NCBI RefSeq assembly: GCF_040954645.1
Contig: NC_092806.1
Coordinates: 159,584,328-159,648,327 of the forward strand
Reading direction: 5' to 3'
Origin: Diabrotica undecimpunctata
Taxonomy: Eukaryota > Arthropoda > Insecta > Coleoptera > Chrysomelidae
Length of the DNA stretch: 64,000 bases
Part shown: positions 54,773-64,000 of the stretch, piece after piece
Layout of the letters: each line of letters starts with the position of its first letter
Position numbering within the stretch: position 1 is the stretch's first letter
Notes under the pieces: model-generated
Seen by the model: only the letters and a program-made list of their open reading frames with translations
What the model was told of the DNA's origin: nothing
Database searches by the model: none
Translations under genes and position numbers: made by a program

Positions 54773-55852
54773 GATGTCCTAAGTCGTCCAGCCGAAGAAT
54801 TTGAAAATGACCAAACAGTGGAAACTATGTGGGCTATAAAAGCCTTTGAACATGCTGAAGTATACTTTAATGTAAGAAGTATAGTCAATAAGTTAGCAGC
54901 TTAGATATTAAGGGTGAACCTGCAAAACTGTTAGTTTGAAACTCTTTGCTTTTTGGTTTTTCTAGGAAAGAAAACATTGATGTGATGTTTGGCCTATTTA
55001 GATTTAATTTATAACAAGAGATAGTTAAGTGTTATGTGGCTTCTTTTGATACATTGTTCTATTTTCTTTGTAATACTTGGGTATAATGTTACAGATTTTA
55101 ATAATGGTTTTGGTTAGAGCAAATTGGATGTTTTGTAACAATTTTTTTTATAAACAGAACATCCTAATACAGGTTGCTATTTAGATTGGTGAAATTTAAT
55201 CAAGCACCAAGACCTGTGAAGTGTCTTCTAGAAAAAACCATATTAATTTTATAGAACATACAAAATGGAAGCATACATGACAATTTGTAAATAATACAAT
55301 CCTTTATCTTTTTTCAGTTGCTCTGTGAAAAAGATCAAAAAAACATAAAACAAGGCAAGCTTTACACAAATCTTTGATAAAAAAAACTTATTTATTATTC
55401 ATTTAACCTAGCAAATTTACTTTTTAACAATGTGGTTCACTTTTAATCTTTTTGGAAGATATAATATTAATAATTTTCATGCATTTTAGATTTTATGTTC
55501 AGTAGATCCAAAATTGCTCAAATTAACCCCAGTAGATGATTTAATTTATAAAGTCTTCAGAGAAGAATTCCCAAAACTAGAAGTCGAAGTAATAAAAGAA
55601 AATGAATTAAAGAGTACAAAAGAAAAAGGAAAGTGGCGACCTTTTTGTGAACGATTTAAGAATGTTGTAGAAGACTATAGTTACGGTACTTTACTGAGAG
55701 CAGATGCCAAAGATGATTATAAAGAGGACAACACCATATTAGTTACTAGGATTCAATTTTATGCCATTGAACTGGCTAGGAATAGGGAGGGAGTCAATGA
55801 TGTTCTAAGGAAAAAGTTCTGGCCTGAATCTAAGGAAGAGAAAGAGGATTAG
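54773..55852 (+). CDS. Pbdc1: PBDC1-family protein (two certain exons plus probable ATG exon)
   Basis: Exon 54773-54871 begins after TTTTATAG and encodes DVLSRPAEEFENDQTVETMW then AIKAFEHAEVYFN. Exon 55490-55852 encodes ILCSVDPKLLKLTPVDDLIY, EKGKWRPFCERFKNVVEDYS, YGTLLRADAKDDY, NTILVTRIQFYAIELARNRE and ends KKEED-like KEEKED-stop. The W-R-P-F-C and RIQF-AIE-ARNREG blocks are characteristic of PBDC1, a small conserved protein of poorly known function. Intron 54872-55489 has GT-AG. An AATAAA lies at 55920-55925. The frame has no lesion, so the gene is intact. Confidence 0.92.
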
Positions 55853-55919
55853 GAAGTATTTAATAAATCTCAATTTTTATACATTTTATTTTATTTATAA
55901 GTTTTTTTGTAAGTCAAAA

Positions 55920-55925
55920 AATAAA
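55920..55925 (+). terminator. PBDC1 polyadenylation signal
   Basis: AATAAA 68 bp after the stop codon; a closer AATAAA at 55862 lies only about 10 bp after the stop and is less likely to be used. Confidence 0.6.
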
Positions 55926-55929
55926 GTAT

Positions 55930-56940
55930 ACTTAAGATTTTCTTGATGATCTGTAATTTTATTACAAATTCATTTTAGTACATTAGCCTCAAATTACAAC
56001 TTGGGCCCTAAAAACATTTCTGCCAAACATTATTGAGGGATCTAAAGAGTTCACTAACGGTTATAAAGAGATTTTCTGAACTGGATATATAAAAATTTAC
56101 AGCATGTACTTGTTTTTTTTATAGTTACTAAATTAGGAGAATAAAAAAGGGAGAAAATTGCCCATTGGTTTAAAAAACACAAACAAGAATACATTTTACA
56201 CTCTTTAGAAAAAATCAATACACAACCTACAGACTGGTCTAGATGCATTTAATGTTCTGTGAAAGTTTCATATCTGTCTTTTACTACTAATTGAGATATT
56301 ACCTGCCTATAGTGACTAAAAACATTTTGCTGGTAACTGTGTTGGCATTTTTAAAATTGTCTACACAAGTCTGTAAACATTAGTAAACCTACTAGTTTTA
56401 CCATTTATCTTGTCCAACTTCAAATACTCAAAGATAGCAACCACATCTTGGTTCAATCATCATTGATACTGCGATCAGACATCAAAGGATGAACCTCATC
56501 TTCCCAGAGAGTGAGACAACTGAGCAAGAAAATTCCAGCTAGCAACTGGTGCCATATCTCAAACAAAGGTGTGGAATGGGCCTGGGCAGAAGAATGTAGA
56601 CACCCAAGTAATATCTGTGAAATGCTAAACCAGCCGACATGCATATTATACAAGTAAATATACCAACATCCACTTGAAGTGACTGAAGATGTAATAAAAA
56701 AACATACCACCTGATACATGAAACCATCTCCAATATTTACCAATATCGATGAAAAGATTTAGAACTTCTAGTTATCCAAAATGGTTTAATGCCAACTTAT
56801 GTTATTTAGTTGTACAAAAAAAATTGCTCACAATAATGATTTGGCTTTCTGTAATTAAGAGGATTACGTGATTTTCTTAAAACTTAGAACATTGTGTAAA
56901 GATTTGTCAAATCAATGTTATAACACTTATCTGAATCAAG
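55930..56940. other. Intergenic, unassigned
   Basis: Nothing recognised. Short frames at 56054-56248 and 56453-56743 have no family features. Confidence 0.45.
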
Positions 56941-56949
56941 TAAATCATA

Positions 56950-58735
56950 ATTTATGCAGTAAATAGTAAAAGGGCATTAAATGATTTACAAGATAGTATG
57001 TTTAATGGTAATGTTATAGCAACAAATGGACATCATATTGCAAACTGTCTCAGTCAATTTTTCAATAGTTTATTCGCCAAAATCAAAACTTGGAAGTAAA
57101 GGAAACAGCAATCTTTTTATTCCTAATTTTTCAATATCAGTGAAAGATATTTTCAACATTTTATCCTTACATAATAAGTTAAGCAGTGGTCCAGATGATG
57201 GTATTCCCGATTATTTTCTAAAGAACGTATTTATTCACTAACTAATCCTTTACATCTTCTTTTTGAGTCATTATTGAAGACATGGGTTTTCCCAACTTTA
57301 TAGAAGCATTCTTATATCTGCCCAATTTTTAAATCAGGTAATAAACAAGACATAACAAATTGTGTAAGCAATCCTCTATACCAAAACTTTTTGATAGACT
57401 ACTGCACTGCCAATTAAAATTTTATTGTAAAGTGTGACTAATGCCCTAAGTGTGACTAAATCCATGCAATCAACATGGATTTTCTTAGAATAAATCAAGG
57501 TTAACGAATTCAGTACTCTTTGAACAAAAATTATTAAACATGTTGAAGAATAAGTCAGATTGATACTATTTATACTGACTTCTCCAAGGCATTTGACAGA
57601 ATAGATCATCTACATCCTTTTAGAAAAATTAAATGTCATTCTTTGGCTTCAGTTATCAATTCTTAAAATGGTTTAACAGCTTTTTAAGAGACCACACACA
57701 AGAAAGTAAGATTAGGTTGGTTTAATTTACATATAATTCATGTGACATTAGGAGTATCTCAAGCTCACTGTTCACCTTTGTTATTTAATATGTTTGTGAA
57801 CTATACATCAGAATGTTTTAGAAATTGCGATTTCCTGATGCTTGCAGATAATTTGAAATAGATTTAGATGGGATGAGTACTTGGTGAGAATATTTTGGAT
57901 TTAAATGTTGCTAAAAAAGTTTGTATAGAGGTATTAAAAAATGTGATACTTCTTATACAATTAATGATAATGAATTGTCTTATGTCAAAACAATAAAAGT
58001 CACATTTGATGAACAGTTGCATTTTGTACAACATATAAATAATGTAATAATAAATTCATTAAAATCTTTAGGCTTTATCATTCGCAACTGTCTGAGACAT
58101 CTGTTTGGGCTTTAAGAACAGTTTATTATGCTTTGGTCATATCTAAAGTGGAATATGCATCTATTGTATGGTCTCCACAATAACAAGTTCATTCTACTAC
58201 ATTGGAGAGATTACAGAACAAATTTTTAAGATATTGTGCATGTAAAATAAACATGCATTATTAATCATGATTATACAGGTATTTTAAAAACACTTAACAT
58301 GAATTTACTAAAAACCCAATAAAATAACTGATTTAGTATTTGTGTTTAAATTAATAAATGGTTTAATTTGTTGTCCTTAACTTCTCCAACGGATTAGCTT
58401 ATATGTTCCCTTTAGAAGTTTTAGACATGATCTGTTTTATAACTTTTCACAATAGAAATTATGGTATGCATTCACCCATTGAGCAAACACTGAAAATTAT
58501 AAGTGGAAACAAAAATACAAATATTTGGTGTCTCCTTGGCTTCATTTAAAAATCAGATAAAAAATGTTTGACAAGCTATAGGTACTTTTTGTTTCGTATA
58601 TAATTATTTTATTTTATTTATAATTAAGATTTTAATTTCACTTAGTTTTCAAGCAATTACAGAGATTGTTTTTTTACACTATGTAACATATATATTTTTT
58701 GTAATGGGGATAATCCCCTATATTAATAAATAAAT
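56950..58735 (+). pseudogene. Jockey-type LINE relic, heavily decayed
   Basis: Plus-strand fragments: NKLSSGPDDGIPDYFLKNVF (57170-57240), KHSYICPIFKSGNKQDITNC (57300), IYTDFSKAFDRIDHLHPF (57575, motif A Asp), GVSQAHCSPLLFNMFVNY (57750), LMLADNLK (degraded ADD) and IKVTFDEQLHFVQHINNVII (57990). It ends in an AATAAATAAATA run near 58725. Dozens of stops mark an old insertion between PBDC1 and RPL26. Confidence 0.8.
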
Positions 58736-59593
58736 ATTCCTAAAAAAGAACCAATGATATTAATATCAGATTGGAATGCAATAGGTAAAATGAAAATAGA
58801 TGACCATTCAAAAGAAACCTTCGGTAAAGAAAATGAACTATGTACCCATAAAAATGAGGGGTGAGTTTTGTATTCATACAGAAGCACAGTTAATGGACGA
58901 ATAGCTTAGTAGGATTACACTATGGTCATGTAAAATCAACAAAACCTACAAAGTGACCCCACAAAGAACAAGGTGATTTGACAAAAATAACAACTGAATA
59001 CATAAAAAAATTTAAACAAACCTTTGATAAATGCCGTTATTATACATAACATAATATGACCACAAGTTTAAAAACCAAGAAAATTTCAGTTAATATATGT
59101 AGTAACCAATTACATATTTGTAATTTATGCAAATAGTAAATACATAATATAACATATTGCAAAAAAAGCTCTGGCATAAACAAAAATTTTTTGTTAACTA
59201 ATAAATCTGAAATTCTGATGATTTGTTAGCAACTTTGTATGTAATATCAAAGGAGAAGATAGATTTTTAAAAGACAAAAATTTTAAAATCTTTTATGGCA
59301 AATTTTAAAAGCCTTAATCTGCCATTTTGAATACATACCTTTTTAATAGCAATTAAAAATATGCATCTCATTTAATTTGATTCTACTATTGTCCAGTTAC
59401 ATGTTTTAAAATACATATAATTCTGTAGATAGTTTTTTAATAAACATAATTACGTTAAACTGATTATTAATGTTCTGCAGCTGACTTAATAATGTCTCTT
59501 ACTTTAGTCTACAGTTATAAAAATTGCACCTTTCCACAATGGAATGTACTTTTTTAAGGGGAAATTAAACAGGAAACTATAACTTTATATTAT
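58736..59593. other. Intergenic, unassigned AT-rich sequence
   Basis: No coding or repeat signal recognised. Confidence 0.45.
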
Positions 59594-59599
59594 TTTATT
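59594..59599 (-). terminator. RPL26 polyadenylation signal
   Basis: AATAAA on the minus strand, about 22 bp downstream of the RPL26 stop codon. Confidence 0.65.
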
Positions 59600-59620
59600 A
59601 TTAAAAATTACTTATTACAC

Positions 59621-59761
59621 TTAAGATGTTTCTACAGCTGAGGCAGCTGATTCTTCAGTGTATTTTCCTTTGTCTTTGCCCAAAGCGGCCAAACGTCCTT
59701 TGGCTCTTCTGTCAATGATCTTCTTTCTGTCCTTATCCATTTTAAGCTTAACAATAACAAC
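59621..59761 (-). CDS. RpL26: RPL26 coding exon 3
   Basis: The acceptor TTATGTTTCAG precedes GTTGTTATTGTTAAG. Encodes [20 protein letters not shown] through [15 protein letters not shown]. Confidence 0.96.
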   Translation of the reverse strand, partial: VVIVKLKMDKDRKKIIDRRAKGRLAALGKDKGKYTEESAASAVETS

Positions 59762-61113
59762 CTGAAACATAAAAATAAACAATAATGAGAAAAAGCTCCG
59801 ATTGCTCAAGAAATATATGTAATTTTGTTAGAAATCAGTGCCAAATTTTTCACCAAGGTGCAGCTGAAGTAAGAAAGTAACATCGGTATCCTAAAAAAAC
59901 TTCAGGAACTAACGTCACAATCTAGTTCAAGTACTACAGTCTACGAATGGTTTAATTCATCATGTATGTTCAAAAGTAACTAATATAATTGCAGTTTGTC
60001 TATATAACATATTTGAGTTACTATTTTTCAATTTATTCAGTAAATTGATCAAATAATGTGTATGTTACTCAAAATTGGCTGCAACTGCTAACATCCTGTT
60101 TTAACAGTAAATATACATATAGTTAAAAAATATACATTTTATACTTCTACAGTGAGATAAAACAAATCATTTAAATGCTTTTACGTATGCATGCATTATT
60201 CTTATGCTTTTTACAGAACAACTTTTCTTCTAAAGCAACACGGATATCAAAATCTCAAGATATACTGGAAGTAACTTAGATGTTATTGATTCTCAAGTTG
60301 TTAAATTGATTAATCTGACACTTTTACTACAGTTTTATCATTTAAAACAGTTTATATATATTTTAATTTCTTTATTTTAGGTAATCTAATTTCTAATACT
60401 ATAGCTCAGCTGTCATAAAGCTGAAAGCTTGTAGATTTCGCTATAGCAAAAGCATTATGCTAATTTCACTCACATGATGCTGGAATTATTTTTAGTAACA
60501 TTTAAACCAAACTTATATAGTGGATGACATGTAAGGGATCTTAGTGTGTTAATTTGTATAACAAATCCACATAAAGCCAAGATCTCATTGCTTTTTTACA
60601 AGAACCTGACTCCTTGACTAGCAATTTAAAATCTTTAAATCCACACAAATGATAATTACATACAGGTATAGATTAAAAAACATTTTTATAAAATAAAACA
60701 TGTGGTCACTTACTTTTGAAGGGTGGATTCCTACATATACACTAGCTCCATTGGCCTTTTCCCTCTGAATCCTTTCAATGTAGATAACGAATTTCTTTCT
60801 GTACACTTGTACAACTTTACCTACTTGTTGGCCTTTGTAGTGCCCCCTTACTACCTACGAAGCAGATACAAATAAATTCTTTTTAAGAATTAAATAATGT
60901 TCACAAATATATTGAGCAATTGCTATTAGATAAATAAAAACTTACTTGTACTTCGTCGTCCTTGCGGATTGGCATAGTGCTAACATTGTACTTTTGTCTA
61001 AGTTCTTTAGACAAGGGAGCGGACATAAGGGTCCTTCTGATGTGGGATGGGGCTGTGAAATGCCTTTTCCTGTTTTTGCTTCTTGAAGCGGTTACTAATT
61101 TGTTGAATTTCAT
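59621..61113 (-). CDS. RpL26: 60S ribosomal protein L26 (uL24), complete
   Basis: Three coding exons, 61113-60946, 60854-60714 and 59761-59621, join in phase 0 into 149 residues, the family's usual length. [20 protein letters not shown] opens the protein; [20 protein letters not shown] and [10 protein letters not shown] lie in exon 1; [20 protein letters not shown] (KOW motif) and [15 protein letters not shown] in exon 2; [20 protein letters not shown] and a lysine-rich tail in exon 3. It sits near the polypeptide exit tunnel of the large subunit. All junctions are GT-AG and there are no lesions. Confidence 0.97.
59905..59965 (-). ncRNA. Weak C/D-box snoRNA candidate in RPL26 intron 2
   Basis: On the minus strand ATGATGA (C box) lies about 50 nt before CTGA (D box), with a TGTGACG-like internal C'. 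The terminal stem is poor. Ribosomal protein introns commonly host snoRNAs in insects, but this match could be chance. Confidence 0.18.
60714..60854 (-). CDS. RpL26: RPL26 coding exon 2 (KOW motif)
   Basis: The acceptor TTCGTAG precedes GTAGTAAGGGG, and the exon ends CCT-TCA-AAA before GTAAGTGA. Encodes [20 protein letters not shown]. Confidence 0.96.
60946..61113 (-). CDS. RpL26: RPL26 coding exon 1
   Basis: ATG at 61113-61111, ending GAA-GTA-CAA before GTAAGTTT. An acceptor GTTTTCAG about 20 bp upstream of the ATG shows that the 5'UTR is also spliced. Confidence 0.96.
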
Positions 61114-61334
61114 TTTGTAAGCTGTTCCTTAACCCTGAAAACATGGGGACTTGAGTTTGTGTAGGTTATGTTTACGAAAACTGCAAAAATCTTCCTTTAG
61201 AATTAATAAAATTAAAAAATACGGGAATAACTGAGATGATTTAGAATTATTGAAAAACATTGTAACAGAAAATATTGTAAAAATATGGCAAACCACTAAG
61301 ATTAAACAAGATATTTAACAAGAGTAAAACTTAC

Positions 61335-61375
61335 GACAACAGCTAAAGAAATTTTTGATATAAAAGAAGTGTTAC
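61335..61375 (-). promoter_or_regulatory. Probable RPL26 5'UTR exon and TOP-like start region
   Basis: A strong donor GTC-GTAAGTTT at 61335 pairs with the acceptor just before the ATG. Upstream pyrimidine-rich CTTCTTTTATATC and CTTTAGCTGTTGTC resemble the 5' terminal oligopyrimidine tracts of ribosomal protein mRNAs. The exact start site is not fixed by the sequence. Confidence 0.5.
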
Positions 61376-61990
61376 CAAGTTTGCAAAACAAAAGTTAGAG
61401 ATTTTTGACATTGACATCTCTGCTTTTTCGTACGGTCTTGTACTTTTTACTATTCTGACACGAGTGGTGCTTATTATTATTACACACAGTTGTATTGTTG
61501 GTTGTCTACTTTAAACGTTGTTTTATAAATTTTATTTTATCATATTTGTTGAACAATAGAAAACGATTAAATACCGATAAGAATTACATAATAATACAAA
61601 TTTACATAACGAGTTCATGTCAATATTAAATAAACGTATAAATTTATTTCACAGTATGGAATATTTCAAAGGAAAATATGTTTTTATAACAAATTGATTT
61701 TATCTAAAACTATAATCACAATCAATTATTATAACAATTATATTAACTTTCAAAGGTTGAATAATAATGGCTTGTTATTCTGAATATTATCATGAAATGT
61801 GATAATAAAAATCCTTGCAATTATTGTTTCAATGTTTAGTTTATAAATGACAAAAGAAGTACATTATTAATGGATTATTTCTTTATTATTTAGAACAACA
61901 TATTACAACATTACAAACAATGTACAATGTACAATTTTACAATGTACAAAAGTACATTGTAGCCAACCTACACTACTGTACCAACCTATG
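61376..61990. other. Upstream of RPL26, no gene seen
   Basis: Presumably contains the RPL26 promoter near 61380-61500. The right part (61890-61990) is probably the U3/LTR side of the copia remnant. Confidence 0.4.
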
Positions 61991-61993
61991 TAA

Positions 61994-63441
61994 TACTCCT
62001 CCTCGATTTGAGCTTAAATACATTACATAGGAGGAAAAATCGCTTAAATCTAAACAATTAAAAATATTCTTATAATTTTACATCAGTTAAGAAACGCTTG
62101 ACAAAGACCTTAGATGGCAAAATTTTTCTTTTTATAAAGGCTTTGTCAATATATCTGCAAGATCATTTTCAGAGCAAATATAATAAATACATATTAATCG
62201 TTTTGAAACTAAATCTTTTATATAATGCTCCTTAATGTCAATGTGCTTGGCACGATTAGAATTTTCAAAAGACTGACTCATTGCTATTGTACTCAAATTA
62301 TCAATTAAAAGTTTTGATTTACCCTGTACATTAAAATCAGATGAAATACCTTTGAAGTAAATCACTTCTTGACCTGAAGTAGCCCCAGCTATGTATTCAG
62401 CTTCTGCAGTTGACAGAGCAACACAGTTTTGTTTCTAGGACAACCATGAAATTGGATTGCCACAATAAAATACAATAAAACCTGTAATACTTTTTCTATC
62501 AATTTTATTTGATGCCCAATCTGTATCTGAATAACAAACTAGTTCCCACAGTTTCTTTTTATATGTCAAAGAAAAATTTTGTGTCTCTTTCAAATATCGC
62601 AGTACTCTTTTTCCTACTTTCCAAGTTTGTTGTGTTGGTTTATCAAGTACTTTACTGAGATATGAAACGACGAAAATAATATCAGGTCTAGATGTAGTTG
62701 CTATATACATAAGACTACCTATAAGTTTCCTATAAGGAACATCAATTACCTCTAGAGTGTTATCTATCTGAAAATTTGTTTCCTTGGTGATGCACCACTT
62801 TTACAATCACCCATACCAAATGAACTCAGTACCTTTGATATCATTTTGGGCCGTCCTAATGTGAAATTACCACTTTCTCTTAATATTGTTATTTCTAAAA
62901 AGTTCTTCACTTCACCCAGGTCCTTGGTACAAGAATTATTTTGCAAAATATCTATTGTTTCTTTTATTTTTTGTTCATGTCTTGATAATATCATATCGTC
63001 CACACAAACAATCATAAATATGTCTTCTCCTATACATAGTCAAAAATCATGTTTAGATCTAATAAATCCATTCTCTGTTACAACTCTAGGATTCCAGCAT
63101 TTTGGTGATTCTTTTAAACCATATGGCGCTCTATTTAATTTTAAAACCTTTCCTCTGTCTTTTATTAGTCCTTGTGGAGGATAAATATATATATTTCTGA
63201 ATCAAGTTTTCCGTTTAAGAAAGCTGTGGGCACATCAAGTTGATAAATTTTCCAATCTCTTTGCAGAACATGAGCCAGCATTTCCTGATTTTAGTGGATT
63301 CTTCTCCTGTACTTGAAAACCCTTTGCAACTAACCTTGCTTTATGTGTTGCATCATCTTTAATTCTAAAAACCCATCTTATATCTATAATCCTTTTGTTA
63401 TCGGGTAAATTAACTGGTGTCCATGTGTTTAGGTTTTCCAA
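61994..63441 (-). mobile_element. Ty1/copia retrotransposon remnant (RT and RNase H)
   Basis: Minus-strand frames in order: 63441-63235 (WTPVNLPDNKRIIDIRWVFR, HKARLVAKGFQ), then after a deletion/frameshift YQLDVPTAFLNGKLDSEIYI (63235-63175), 63015-62764 (FMIVCVDDMILSRHE, with CVDD for YVDD), 62710-62435 (YIATTSRPDIIFVVSYLSKV, CYSDTDWASNKIDRKSITGF) and 62365-62132 (KLLIDNLSTIAMSQ, RAKHIDIKEHYIKD, NDLADILTKPL). A purine-rich AGGAGGAGTA (62003-61994) may be the polypurine tract. Gag, protease and integrase are absent. Confidence 0.9.
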
Positions 63442-63444
63442 TGA

Positions 63445-64000
63445 CTCCAGTTCTTAATTAATCAATTATTAAGTAAATTAATTAAGATTAAATTAAAAGA
63501 TTAATTAATAATTAAATAAAATTACCAGAACATGTTAACGAATACGAGTTATATTCAGCCCCTTTGCTGAAAAATGAAGAGTGGAATAATACAAATTCCA
63601 AAATAATTTAGTGGAGTAAACTTGCCTGCGGTTGGACCAATTACAAACAAGCATTCCGGCGCGGTAAATTTGAATTACTCCTCCTGGTTAAAAAACAAAC
63701 CATAGTATTAGATACTAAGGTGAACCACTGGAACTGGGAATACTTAGGACAGTAAAGTAGAAGATTAGGTTAAATATAAAATGATGGTTAAGCATATGAT
63801 TGGGTGTATAAGTACTGTACGAAAAAGTCATAATTGAAGGAGGCCATGGAATAGTTTATTGTTACATAGTCACAGTCGTGAGATCAGTTCTCTTCGAACA
63901 CCACAAAATCAGCCACAGAATCTAAAAAAAGTGTTCGAGTAGAAGCCGAAAAGAATAAAAGAATTGATTAAAAAATATGAAGCAGTTGTACATTTCAATA
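63445..64000. other. Unassigned sequence at right edge
   Basis: A (TTAATTAA)-rich stretch at 63450-63520 and no recognised gene beyond it. Confidence 0.45.

Noticed and set aside
1..64000. CRISPR arrays, operons, bacterial or viral genes
   Set aside because: Nothing in the window fits; all tandem repeats are microsatellites or short local duplications and the genes are spliced insect genes.

Overview
The window is AT-rich eukaryotic nuclear DNA, almost certainly from an insect with a large, transposon-swollen genome. A beetle such as a leaf beetle is my best guess, but that is inference from the style of the elements and the genes, not a demonstrated fact. GT-AG introns, TATA/Inr LTR promoters and many non-LTR retrotransposons exclude a prokaryote. 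There is no CRISPR array, operon or rRNA.

Only three conventional host genes are visible. (1) Ornithine aminotransferase (mitochondrial, minus strand): five coding exons run from 15253 down to 578, and the last exon lies off the left edge. Three of its four visible introns are filled with transposons. (2) A PBDC1-family gene (plus strand, 54.7-55.9 kb). (3) Ribosomal protein L26 (minus strand, 61.1-59.6 kb), complete, with a 5'UTR intron. Everything else is intron or intergenic DNA made of mobile elements.

Layout: 0.6-15.3 kb is the OAT gene, whose introns hold an RTE-like LINE inserted in an older repeat, a mariner-type transposase relic, a 417-bp-armed palindrome of Penelope-like GIY-YIG ends, LTR relics, a LINE 3' fragment and a decayed transposase (copy A). 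15.4-24.7 kb holds a Penelope-type motif, a long-TIR element, two LINE fragments and a Ty3/gypsy remnant. 24.8-35.9 kb is a stack of LINE insertions, several with clear target-site duplications (TSDs), including two LINEs nested in a third. 36.2-38.5 kb is a large fold-back element. 38.6-48 kb has Penelope-like motifs, LINEs, a GC-rich inverted-pair repeat, a pogo/Tigger-like relic and a hAT element. 48.5-53.5 kb is a jockey-type LINE split by a 2985-bp DNA transposon (copy B). PBDC1, a jockey relic, RPL26 and a Ty1/copia remnant follow.

The most interesting signals are these: (a) a DNA transposon family carrying an unusual multi-exon transposase with a SDxCxGQN block, 31-bp terminal inverted repeats, a TA target duplication that the interrupted host frame fixes, and repeated subterminal motifs; (b) five hammerhead-ribozyme-like motifs sharing one architecture, associated with Penelope-like ends; (c) nested retrotransposon insertions whose empty sites can be read directly.
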